From assembly GCA_026770585.1 (NCBI GenBank), contig MU646321.1, positions 275,521 to 305,408 of the forward strand: a stretch of DNA of 29,888 nucleotides, in the 5' to 3' direction. The stretch comes from Baffinella frigidus (lineage: Eukaryota; Cryptophyceae; Cryptomonadales; Baffinellaceae). The notes beneath the pieces are model-generated. The model did not search any database. It worked only from the letters and a program-made list of their open reading frames with translations, and had not been told where the DNA came from. Shown piece by piece: positions 17,045 through 29,000 of this stretch. A program made the position numbers and the translations under genes. Every line of letters begins with the position of its first letter. Positions within the stretch are counted from its first letter, which is position 1.

Positions 17045-17720
17045 TCAGTTTATTCGGGCGCATCGGTGAGCCCGGGCTCTGTCCCACTCCAAAGTTGACG
17101 GATGTGTACCGCAAACCCAGCACGCCAACGTGAGAAGATTCTGCCAGTCAACCCGGGCGAGGCAGGGCCAGACCTCGCTGGGCTGGGCGGCCGGCTGCTC
17201 GCGGATGGAGCTCAGCGACGGCGGTGTCTCACTGGGAGGAAAGAGATGATGCTGGTCGGGGACGCCCGGAGACGCGGGAGGCGTCCAGGACACGCTGGTC
17301 GCGTCGGCGGCCGGGGTGCTACCGCTCTTCTTCACCATGACGGTGTCCACTTTTAGCGAGCGGTCCATGCGCCCCGAGTCCCACTTGACGGCGCACGTCA
17401 GCTGGGAGTCGTGGATGTGCGTGAGGGAGCCGACGCCTTGCCACCGCTGCCCGGGGCGCATTACGACGCGCGAACCCTCCTGTCAAAGGAAAGGCGTTAC
17501 TGCGTGCTGAGGGGAACGCGTTGCTGACGACGGCTCTGGAGAACCCCCTTGTCCAACCAGCACACGACCATCGGGCGGATCGAGACCCTGAATGAGTCCT
17601 CCCGATAAATCGGGAGGATGGGTTGTGGCCGAACAAGGATCCTTCTTGGAATCCACCACTTTTTGCACGCGAGCGGTGAGTGCCATACAAATCTCTGCCA
17701 ACCAAGCAGCGAGGAGATGG
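17045..17720 (-). CDS. Poorly resolved minus-strand gene with SH3/tudor-like stretch
   Basis: The best-supported exon starts at 17479 after TTTGACAG and reads EGSRVVMRPGQRWQGVGSLT, then a VKWDSG turn. This pattern resembles small SH3/tudor-like or MIB/HERC2-type beta barrels (weak, from motif shape only). It stays open to 17045, but its last 25 codons lie in a dispersed repeat, so the true end may be earlier. Upstream, the frame beginning MAEICMALTARVQKVVDSKK (17701) is open to TRSPQHA. Joining it in phase to the exon needs removal of only 21 bases (17500-17480, GT...AG), unusually short; a different upstream exon is equally possible. The gene would be divergent to Rpn3, whose ATG is at 18085. 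Function unknown. Confidence 0.3.
17050..17130 (-). mobile_element. 75-bp dispersed repeat 'GTTGACATGCTGGGTTTGCG', copy 1
   Basis: On the minus strand it contains GTGCTGGGTTTGCGGTACA, CCGTCAACTTTGGAGTGGG and AGAGCCCGGGCTCACC. It is shared with 19268-19352 and 24703-24790. Confidence 0.88.
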
Positions 17721-18084
17721 AGGACGGGGCGTTGAGAAAGAGAAGCCGCTCGATCCCTGCATGAGGCGCAAGAACGAGGGAAAACAATGTGCTTCCCAGT
17801 GATCCAGCAAAGAAGCGGCGTGTTGGTGTCGCGTATTGTTTGGAAGGGGGAGGGGGAGGGGGGGGTATGTGACCTCCAGCACGGCTTCCTGCAAGTTTGG
17901 AGACTGCATCGGGGGTGAGTTGAGGACCCCAGACATGCGACCGATCAGCCGGCGGTGCCGCGGATTTGGAAAATTGAAAATGCATACATTTGCGCAAAAG
18001 TTGACATCAAGTTGACTTCTGGCTCCAAAGTGGCCCCCGGATTTCACCAGGTGTCCGCTTTCGAAGCCCTTCCCAGCTCTCGCG

Positions 18085-19989
18085 ATGGGACGTGGGGGCG
18101 CAAGGACGTCTGCTGACGATGCTCAAAATGCCAAGGACAAGGCGGAGAAGGCTGCTAACCCCACCGGGAAGAAGAAGGAGGCGCCCAAGCCCCTGGACCC
18201 GCTCACGATTGCCATGAACGGTACGTGCCGCCGGCGGAACCCGCCAGATTTCGGAACTGGTGTGCAGCGGCGCAAATCCGCCCCGACAAAGTGGCTTACT
18301 GTACGCTGTAGGTCGTGCGTAGGCGGCTGGTGGCAGGTAGTCTGTCCATGGGATGCTTCTGGCGGCTAGCAAGTGGTGCATTTGTGAAGGGTCTAGGGGA
18401 TTTGAAGAACAGTACCCGACCCGGACAATGGAGCGCGGGATCGCGCAACCGAACCTCTCCAGCTCAACCTTTTCGAGACGGGGGCTGGGTGCGGTACATG
18501 TCGAATCGGCGGTGCGAGCTGGCTCGCACGCTAGGGCGTCTTCCCCTTTCGCGGACGAGGAAGCCTGGCCTGGCAGAGGGGCAAAATGCGCTGCTCCGCT
18601 CTTTGCACGATGTTGCTGGGCGTGCAGAATCTCCCCCGACAAAACATACCCCATCCGCTCCCTCCTCGAAACCCCCCCCTTCCCCCCCACCTCCTCGACG
18701 CTGACGCCTACCCCCGCCCTTGCGTCCGCCGACCATGACGCGCGCCTCCCCCTCCGGCAGAGCTGAAGAGCGCGATGCAGACGATGGACAAGGCGGTGGC
18801 GAGCAAGGAGGCGCGCTACATGTCGCGCGTCATCCGCATGGTCCTTTCACCCCCCCCTGAAATTCAACCACGCGCAGCTGAAATTCAACCAAGCGCGGGT
18901 GTTCCCCCCCCCAAAAAAATCGACCTGAAACCTGAAACCCGAAACCAGGTCACCAAGCTCCGCCGCATGCTCTCCAAGGCCGTCCTCACCAAGGTCCTAC
19001 CTGACACCTCCCTCAACCTAAACCTAAACCTAAACCTAAAACGTCCCTAATGCGTAAACCTAAAAAATCCCCAAATCTTAACCCTAAAGCATCCCTAAAC
19101 CTAAACTAACCCTGAGCCTAGCCCCCAAGCCTCCGCCCCCCCCCCAACGCTGACGCGTGAAGCCCCCTCCTTAGGTGGGGGCAGAAGCACCCCCCCCCCA
19201 TTTGCATGGCATCCAAAAGGGCATGTGCAGGGAACAAAGTTTAGCTCTGCCTCACTTTCCACGGACTTTTCTCAAGTTGACATGCTGGGTTTGCGGTGCA
19301 AAGCCGTCAACTTTTGAGCGGGAAAGAGCCCGGGCTCATCAATTTGGTGAGCCCAAGATGTACGTACCCCCCACAATCGAATGCACCCTAGCGCATCCCA
19401 CCTGAACCCTACACCCTCACCCAATTCTTCAACCCTCGCACCTACACCCTACCCTGCACTAGGCGATCGAGACCTACATGACGGCGGACTCGGCGGTGCG
19501 CTATCTTCAGGGTATAATTTGCTATATTATCCCCGCAATGGCTTTACCATAGCACTAGGACAGATAGCGCGCCGCCGCTTAGCGCACCGCCGCTATCTGA
19601 AGATAGCGCACCGTCTTCAGGGTATAATTTGCTATATTATCCCCGCAATGACTTTACCGTAGCACAAACGCCACCCCTACGACAGCAAAAAAAAACTTAA
19701 CTCGAACGCGCCCTGGAGCCTTCCGTCTAAACCCTAACCCCTCCATCCAGGCGATTGAGGATGTGTAGGGGCCCCTAACCCCTAAACTCGAACTCACCCG
19801 AAAGCCTTCCGCCTAAATCCTAACCCCTCTGCCTGCCCGCTGTCTGCAGGCGATTGAGACGTACGTCGGGGTGGACTCGGCGGTGCGCGCGGCGATGCTC
19901 GAGGCCATTTCTGGCATCGTCGATCCCGAGCCTATGCAGGTGCCGCCTTCCTCTCTCTCTCTCTCTCGTTCTGTCTCTCTCTCTCTTTC

Positions 19990-20020
<31 letters not shown>

Positions 20021-23000
20021 CCTTCTCTCTCTCTCGCTCTCTCGCTTTCTCTCGCTCTCGCGCGCTCTCTCTCTAGGGTCTAGGTGTTAGAGTCGTACGT
20101 CGCTTAGGGTTCAGGCGGGATGCGCGGCCATGCTCGAGGCCTCTCTGGCATCGTGGATCCCGCGCACATGCAGGTACAGCACTGTCAGAGAATTTGCCCG
20201 CAGGGATAATGCCAACGTGGCAAACGTTGGCGGTGCAGGTAGATCTAATACAGCTCACTGAATCAACGTGTGTAGTGTTTAGTGTAGTGTTGAGTGTTTG
20301 GGGGTTGGGGTTTGCTCGCAGATACGCAGATACGCAGCTGGATGAGGCCGTGCAGGTTATGGTTTAGAGTTTAGGTGACACTGCGCAATAGCTCGACCTG
20401 ACTACGGTCTAGGGGTAAGGATTTGCTCGCCGACTCAAGTGAAATTTTCCTGCTTCAACCCCTGCGCGGGTTAGGTATCGCTGCCTGACACGGCGTCGAT
20501 CCCGAGCCTATGCAGGTGCCGCCTTCCTCTCTCTCTCTCGGTCGTCCTCACACCGAGTGACGACCACGCCGTGACCTGCTCAGCTCACCCAACGTGCAAA
20601 CCCAGTGACCAGCTCAGCTCACCCGCTGTGGCGCACACAGCGTTTCCAAGGGCCTATGCAAATTGGTCACGTAACACCCCGGAATCAAGGGTCAACGGAA
20701 CCCTCGAAACCGTGTGGTTATGAAAGGGAAGACGCGGGTCACAGCGCGGGGTACAGAGAGGGGGTCTTGAGGTCTCATCCCGAAAAGGCCCGGCCTGGGC
20801 TACGCACCCACGGGTTTGGGGTTTGGGGTTGCCACCCCACTCCGCTGCGTCACCCTCACCATCCACACCCACCAACCTCTGACCTCCGTTGGGCGATTTC
20901 CGAACGATCCACTGATGAGTCAACTGCATCGATAGGTGGAAGTTGCGCCCGTGGCGGCATCTGGGGCGAAGGAGGGGGGTCACCACCCACACCCACCAAC
21001 CTCTGACCTCCGCTGGGCTGTTCCCGACCGCAGGTGGAAGTTGCGCCGGTTGCGCCGGTGGCGGCAGCACCCGCGGTGGCTGCTGGCGCGAAGGAGGGGG
21101 CGAAGCAGCGGGATCACCATCCACACCCACCAACCTCTGGGCTGTTTCCGACCGCAGGTGGAAGTTGCGCCGGTTGCGCCGGTGGCGGCGGCGCCTGCGG
21201 CGGCGGCTGGCGCGAAGGAGGGGGACAAGAAGGAGGGGGAGGCGCAGGTTGATGACACGCCCGCTGAGAAGACGGTTTCACCCCTAAACCCTAAGCCCCA
21301 AATCCCAAGCCCTGGACCCTGAGCCCCAAACCCCAAACCCCAAACCCCAAACCCCAAACCCCAAACCTTACATCCCAAACCCTAAACAAAAAAAACAAAT
21401 ACCCTAAACACTAAACACTAAACCCGATACCCAAAACCCAAAATCCTAAACCCTAAACCCTAAACCCCAAACTCTAAACCCTAAACCCTAAACCCCACAC
21501 CAGGAGGAGGAGAAGGCGGAGGAGAAGACCAAGGAGAAGGAGGAGGCGGCCTTTTTCAAGAAGATGGTGCGGAGAACCCTGGACCCTAAACCCTAAACCC
21601 TAGACCCTAAACCCTATACCCTAAACCCTAAACCCTAAATCCTAAACCCTACAGGCGGGGATCCTAAAGCCTAAACCCTAAACCCTAACCCCTAACCCCT
21701 CAAGGTGGGGTACCTGAACCCGCAACCCTAAACTCCAAACCCGAAACTCCAAACCCTAAACCCTCAAGGTGGGGTTCCTAAACCCTATACCCTAAACCCG
21801 AAACCCTAAACCCGAAACTCTCAACCCGAAACCCCAACTAGGTGGGGATCCCCGAGGCGGAGGTGTTCGTGCAGCTGCTCGTCACGATATTCCTGCTCGA
21901 CCAGAAGGCGATGCAGGTTCATAGGGCAACGGCCTGACTTCAGGGTAGTTCAGCCTACGGCATTGACTGGATGCAGGTGCCTTCTCGCGTCCATTACGGT
22001 AATGGACACGTGTTTGCGCCGGGGAAGGGGTTGTGGAGGTGTGGTGTGTGGGGTGTGCGGCTTGCGGGGCCGCACACCCCTTGAACCCACCACGACCTTC
22101 TTGATGAAGATGGTGGGTGTGCCCGAGGCGGAGGTGTAGGGTTTGGAGGGGTTCGTCTAGCTGCTCGTCACGATATTCCTGCTCGACCAGAAGGCGATAT
22201 TCTCCTGGAGGGTGAAAATCGGACACACGTTTTATTTTGTGGTTCCACATATTTTATATTGGACTTGCAGCTGGTTTCATGGATTTGTACTGAGGCTGGG
22301 GGAACGTGGCGCGGAATTTCTGGGCCACGCAACGTTTCCCGCCTGAAAGTAGGGACTTTTAGGAAGAAATCGGTGTTAAAAAATCCTTGTCTCATGCTCG
22401 AGTGTTCCGAAATTGGCCAGTTTAGTCAACAGCAAAACGGGCCAATTTAGTCAACAGCCGTTCGTGGGAACGGGGGACTCTCCACTCGAGGCTGGAAGAG
22501 GGGGTATTTTAAATGCGGGGTTGTTAAATTTAGTACCAGTCACGGGCATGCTTGGTCACGTAGCTCAAGCTATAACTTGAGCTACGTGACCAAATGCCCC
22601 TATTTGTATGAAAATTACTACACATCCCCCCCCCCCCTTTCACTTGTAAAAGAAGCTCTGTTTTGAAATGGTCCCATTTCTAGCCTCGAGTGGCTGAACA
22701 GGGGGCGATGGGAAACTCTGAACCAGATCGATAAGTTTGAAGGTGTGGTGTGTGGGGTTAGTGGGTTAAGGCTTAGGGCTGTTTAGGGACTAGGGTCCAG
22801 GTGTTAGAGTTCAGCGTAAATATGCTAGGGCTTTGAATGAAACCCTGTTTTCTACCGTGTGGTTAGATGAGTTCAACAGTTGACATTTGAACCGCGATGC
22901 AGGGGGCTTCTCCCACTGTGAGGCACGTTCTGAAGGGTGTCAACTTAGACGAGGTCAACCGTTGACATTTGAGGCGCGATGCAGGGGGCGTCTCATCCCA

Positions 23001-26000
23001 ACGCAGGTTCTGAAGGAGGTCAACTTAGATGAGGCCAACAGTTGATATTTGAATGAGATCTAACAGGTTATTTTCACCCAAACCAAACTCAAACCAGGGG
23101 AGGGGGGCTTAAATTCTGAAGGATGTCAACTTAGATGAGGCCAACAGTTGACATTTGAATCGCGATGCAGGGGGCGGTGGCGAGCTCGGCGCTCCTCATC
23201 CAGCGCGCGACCTCCTTCAACCGCAGGTTACGAGCCCCTCTCAACCCCACACCCTCAACCCTCAACCCTCAACCCTCAACCCCAAACCTCAAACCTCAAA
23301 CCCCAAACCCCAAACCCCTCCTTCAACCGCAGGTTACAAGCCCCCCACCCGTAGATGACAACTTAGATGGGTGATGGCAACTTAGATGAGTTCAACAGAC
23401 GGCTCTGGACTGGCCACGATGGCCCCCCGCGTTCTCAATTCCCATCCGAGTCCTCTGAAAGCTCTGAAAGAAGTTTTACGCTGCCATTTGCAGATCTCTG
23501 ACACAGACAGGTTTTGGGCCTTCGACCGCGGGTGCAACCCCACACCATACGAATGTCGGTCGACTGGGGGGGGAGGGGGGGTAGAGTTGAGGATTCGGGG
23601 TTCAGGGATTCGCTGCCCCGCTCACCTGCGTGGGTGGATGGGTGGTTGGTTCCGGATGGGCGGACCAGCTGCCGGATGTCAACTTAGACGAGGTCGACCG
23701 TTGACATTTGAGGTGAGATGAAGGGCGCATCCCGGCCACGTTGGGGAGGTCACACGAGAGAGAAGATAATCTCGAGGGACCTACCCAGAGTCGTATATAA
23801 CCGAGTATACAACGTATACGAAGATAAATGCCTCCTGGTGCAGGACAGTGCACCAGCTGCCCTGTCCCTAACCCGAAACCCGAACCCCGACACCCGAAAC
23901 GCTGCAGGACAATGGACCAGCTGCAGTCGCGGGGGTACTTCTACTGGGCGCGGTGCATGGAGCTGATGGGCAAGTCGAGCGAGATCCGCCACGAGCTTCT
24001 CACCGCGTGCGTGCCCCTGAACCCTTCCGTATTGTACGTATATGCGGTGTTGGGTGTACATATATTCGGTGTTTGGTATACGTATATGCGGTGGTGGATG
24101 TACGTATATGCGGTGTTGGGTACGTACATTGGTGCTTGTACTGGGCGCGGTGCATGGAGCTCATGGGCAAGTCCCCCGAGATTCGCCACAAGCTTCTCAC
24201 CGCGTGAGTGCCCCCTCCTCAAGTGCTCCTCCCCCATCTTCAACCTCCCCAATCCCCCCAAATCTTCCTAAACATTTCCTAACCCTTCCTAAACCTTCCT
24301 GAACCTTCCTGAACCCCAAACCCTGCCCCCCACGCGCCTGTCGTTTTTATCCCTGGACCCTAAACCCCACACCCTAAACCCTAAACCCTAAACCCCTAAA
24401 CCGTAAATCCTAAACCCTGGTGCGGCAACAGGTACCGGACGTGCTCGCTGAAGCACGACCAGGTGGGGCAGGCGACGCTCCTCAACCTCCTCCTCCGAAA
24501 TTACATGGAGTTCAACCTCTACGAGCAGGTCTGTACCGCGCATGAGCCCTCAGAGCTTAGATACCCACACAGCCTAGGTGCCCTTAGATTAGAGCCTAGA
24601 TACCCACACGCCAAAACCGATGTTTCCATTTTGAAGTTCAACCTCTACGAGCAGGTCCGCACACACACAAACCCTACACCTGGCGTTAGGTCGGGTTGGC
24701 TGAACATTCCTAAGTTGACATGCTGGGTGGGTGGTGCAAATCCTTCAACTTTGGAGTGGGGAAGAGCCTGGGTTCACCAGATTCGTGAGACCTCCTCAAG
24801 CGCCTGCTCCGAAATTACATGGAGTTTTGGGGGTGCATCCATGTAATATTATACGTATATGCAGTGTTAGGTGTACGTATATTCGGTATTGGGTACGTAT
24901 ATGGTGCCTCAACCTATTCGAGCAGGGCCGTACACAAACCCCTAGCGCTGCCTGAGCAAAACTGGGCTCGCCATACAAGCATGTTAGTTGCCCTGTTGTG
25001 CTGAAGTTTCTGCTCTACATGTGTTTTAGTACGAGCACAGTTTTTCGTAGGCCCAAAAGAGTGCTGTTTCGGTGTCCAACCTAGTATCTCGAATGCCCAG
25101 TTTCCTCTTAATCCTGTTAATAACTTCTTTTCTGAGACAAGAACCCGCCCCCCCTAGCTGAAACGAACAGGCCTGTGCCGTGCCGACTCAGCCCGTACCA
25201 CACGGTGGACTACGGACCTTTCAGCAAGAGTCAACTTGCCCCGGCGCAATTAACTTAAGGCATGTATCTAGTGCAAATTCGGGTACCGCTAAATCTAGGG
25301 GGCCCGAAACCTGGGTAGCCCACCGTGTCCCTCGGGGGATCCTAGGACCAAAAAGTCTCGGCCTACGGCAGGAGGTCCTAGGCAATGCCGTAGGCCTAAC
25401 TACCCCATTTTCAGGCCGTTACCCTATTAACACGGCCCGCACGCCCAGCGAGCGGTGTGCAGAGAAGGCGGCCGCCGAATCATGCAAAACTCGTGGGAAG
25501 TTGGCGAGTGGTGAGGGCTGGGAGAGGTTTCCCTCTCAGGCGGACACGCTGATGTACAAAACGACCCCCCCTGAAACCAGGCAGACAGTGTGTGGTGGTC
25601 GGCGAACGAATCAACCGCACCCCTTACGGCAGGCGGACACCCTGATGCGCAATAAATGCAAAATTCGTGGGAGGTTGGCGAGTGGTGCGGGCTGAGAGAG
25701 TTGTCCCTCGCAGGCGGACACGCTGATGCGCAAGACGGCGTTCCCCGAGGGCGACGCGTCGAACAACCAGGTTCCCGATTCCTGAACCCTACACTCTAAA
25801 CCCGTACTGAGTTTGAACCCTAAACCATAAACCATAAACCATAAACCATATGATGTATTTGTTAAGGGGGTTTCAGCCTACCGACATTAAACCATAAACC
25901 CCAAACCACAAACCCCACACCCCCAACGCTAAGCTCCCAACCAACAAGCAGCTGGCGCGGTACCTGTACTACACGGGGCGCATCATGGCTTATTGTTTAT

Positions 26001-29000
26001 TGATTTAGGGTTCAGGGTCCAGGGTCCACCGCTTGCTGCACATGTTTTTTCGAGGGCAGCGTTGGTGGCGTTGTCAGCGCCGGGTGGGGTTCAGGATTTT
26101 GGGTTAGGGTTCAAAGTTCAAGGTCATAACTCAAGCTCCCAACCAACACGCAGTTGGCGCGGTACCTGTACTACACGGGGCGCATCAAGGCAGTCCAGCT
26201 CGAGTACACCGACGCCTTCCGGTCCCCTCCTAAACCCTCAATCCTCAACCCTACCAACCCCTAAATCCCAAACCCTGAACCCTAGATGGAAACGCCCTCG
26301 GTTTGTTAGTAGAGGGGGCGCGCGAGCTGGTTTTTGGTTGGGAGATTGGGGTTTAGGGTTAGGGTTTGGGTTTGCTGGACGTCCAACAGTCGTGGTGGGC
26401 GGTACCTGTACTAACGGGGCGCATCAAGACGGTCCAGCTCGAGTACAGCGACGCCGTCCGGTCCCCTCCTAAACCCTCAATCCTGAACCCTACCAACCCC
26501 TAAATCCCAAACCCTGAACCCTATACCCTGAACCCTGAAACCTCAACCCTACACTTCAAACCACGCGACGCGCTGGCGTGCCTGACAAAACCTCTTGTCT
26601 GGAGGAAACAGGAACTTGCAGCAAGCGCAGCGCCGCAGGCACTCGAGAGGAGTGCGGTGGATGCTCAAACGCCTAACAAACCCTCTTTCCCGGAGGACAG
26701 GACTATGCAGCAAGCCCTAGACCCTGAACCTTGAATACACTTAGCAGGAACCTGCAGCAAGCTCGCACGCGAGGTGTGCAGTGGATACTCGAGGTCTCTC
26801 TGTTCCTGTTGCAGAGAGAGACCTTGCTGCAGCAAGCGCAGCGCAAGGCCCCGCAGGCGTCCGCGCTCGGCTTCCGCAAGACGGTCCACAAGTTCCACAA
26901 CCATCACCCCTCACAAAACCCTGGACCCTAACCCCCCACGCGGAGCAGGCACCTGCAGCACGCGCCAGGCACTCGGGAGGTGTGCTGTGGGCGCTCAAAC
27001 ACGAGCCTGATAACCCAAACCCTCTTTCTCCGAGGACAGGAACATGCAGCTAGCCATAAACCCTCAACCCCAAACCCTGGAAGCAGGAACCTGCAGCAAG
27101 CGCAGCGCAAGGCCCCGCAGGCCTCGGCGCTCGGCTTCCGCAAGACCTCAACCCTCAACCCGAAACCCTGATCCCGGATCCCGGATCCCTGATTCCTGAT
27201 CCCTGCACACTAAACCAGGAACCAGCAGCAAGCGCAGCGCTCCCGTCATGACATGCGCTGAGGTGTTCTGCTGCTCACACACACTCTCCCGCGAACCTGG
27301 CAGGAACCTGCAGCAAGCGCAGCGCAAGGCCCCGCAGGCGTCGGCGCTCGGCTTCCGCAAGACGGTCCACAAGTTCCAGATCATCGTCCAGCTCCTCATC
27401 GGCGAGATCCCGGTGAGCCCCTACCAACATCAACAACCGGGTAGTTAAGCCTACGGTATTGCCTACGATAGGCCGTAGGACCCTAGGGGGGGTCCTATGA
27501 AACATAGATCCTGGGGGCCCTGCGGCCTACCGTAGGCAATCCGTAGGCCTAACTACCCGGTTGCAGGTTGTAGCGCAGCGCATGAGCACCAACATCATCT
27601 ACCAACATCATCAACCAAAGTACCAACATGTGCTGCACTACAACCTGCAACCGGAACGCTGGGACCTCAACGCGCCCAGCAGCACGCGGGGATGAGCGTA
27701 GTGGTGAACCGCAGCACGCCTCTGAAGACGCCATACGCGAACTCGAACCCCGACACCATGCCCCCTTGACGTCAAAACATCCCTATGAAGTTGAGTATCT
27801 CCAAACCCTGAATCCCGAACCCTCAACCCCTGCACGACACAACAGGACCGGTCGACGTTCTCGCAGAAGGGCATGGTGGAGTCGCTCCGGCCCTACCTCC
27901 ACATCACCCAGGTCTGCGCCCGAAACACGAAACCCGGAAGCACGAATGAACCCTCAACCCGCAACCCTCACCCCTCACCCCTCACCCCTCACCCCTCACC
28001 CCTGATACCGCCTGAACCCTCAACCCTTAACCCTCAACCCTAAATGACCCCTGAACGAAGTCTGAAACCTGAAACCTGAAACCTGAAACCTGAAACCTGA
28101 AACCTGAACGCTACCTCGACTGAACCCTGGATGAACGCTAAACCCTACACCCTGAATGAACCCCGAATGAACCCTGAGCCCTGAGCCCAGAACCCTGAGC
28201 CCTGAGCCCTGAACCCTGAACCCTGACCAGGCGGTGCGTGTCGGAGACCTCACAGCCTTCCACAAGGCCATGCAGGTGCTCCTCGACGCGAGTTAGCTCT
28301 GTCTAAGTCTGTTTTTTTTCTGAAACCAAATAATAGCCATGGCCATGCAGGTTTCACGCCGGAACCCTGGGTGTATCAGAACACTGTGTGGTTTCGTTGA
28401 GTCGGGTTTGATGCCAGAACACTGCCTGCTGTCGTTTACACGCTTTGGCATGCACCTGCACCTGGTGCTCCTCGACGAGGACCTCACCGCGTTCCACAAG
28501 GTCATGCAGGTTTCGCGCCAGAACACTTGTTGATTTCCTGGTTGATTTCCCTTGGTTGCTATTTGTTTCCAGCGTCGTTTCCCAGTCGATGACAGGGCCG
28601 TGGGCATTTTTTTGGTTTCAGAATGGTTTGTTCGGTTACAGGGATCTCACCGCCTTGCTCTAGGCCAAGCAGGTTGACGCCAGAACACTTGTTGGTTTCG
28701 TTGTTTCGCTGTTCGATTACTACCGGGTTGTTTCATATTCGGTTTCGACGTCGCAGACTATTTGATTTTGGTGTTCGTGTTGTTCGGTTCCTCTTTCTAC
28801 CCAGCACAGCCTACCGTAGGCAATACCGTAGGCCCAACTACCCGGTTTCCAGGACGTTGCCCCATTAATGCGCAATAATGTTTCGTTCGTACCAGGGACC
28901 ACTTTTACACGGAAGGGGGCCTCACGCGTATCCCTTCAGTGACCAGTAGGCTCATACGCCCTACCGTAGGGCCCTAGGACCTGCCTAGGGCTTCCACGGG

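Larger units (their letters stand above)
19463..20515 (+). repeat. Echoes of Rpn3 exon 4 (AIETY...DPEPMQ)
   Basis: The real exon is 19850-19939. Acceptor-side fragments sit at 19463-19501 ([13 protein letters not shown], then broken by a direct repeat) and 19751-19760. Internal-to-donor fragments sit at about 20115-20173 and 20493-20515. The last is followed by the same intron start, GTGCCGCCTTCCTCTC, as the real exon. Confidence 0.85.

Noticed and set aside
17319-18047. 242-codon minus-strand ORF
   Set aside because: It is the wrong frame over the best exon at 17479 and has no recognisable domain. Length alone is weak evidence in GC-rich DNA.
18221-18760. ORFs inside Rpn3 intron 1 as separate genes
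   Set aside because: The intron has good donor and acceptor sites that keep Rpn3 in frame. The ORFs show no domain and overlap each other on both strands.
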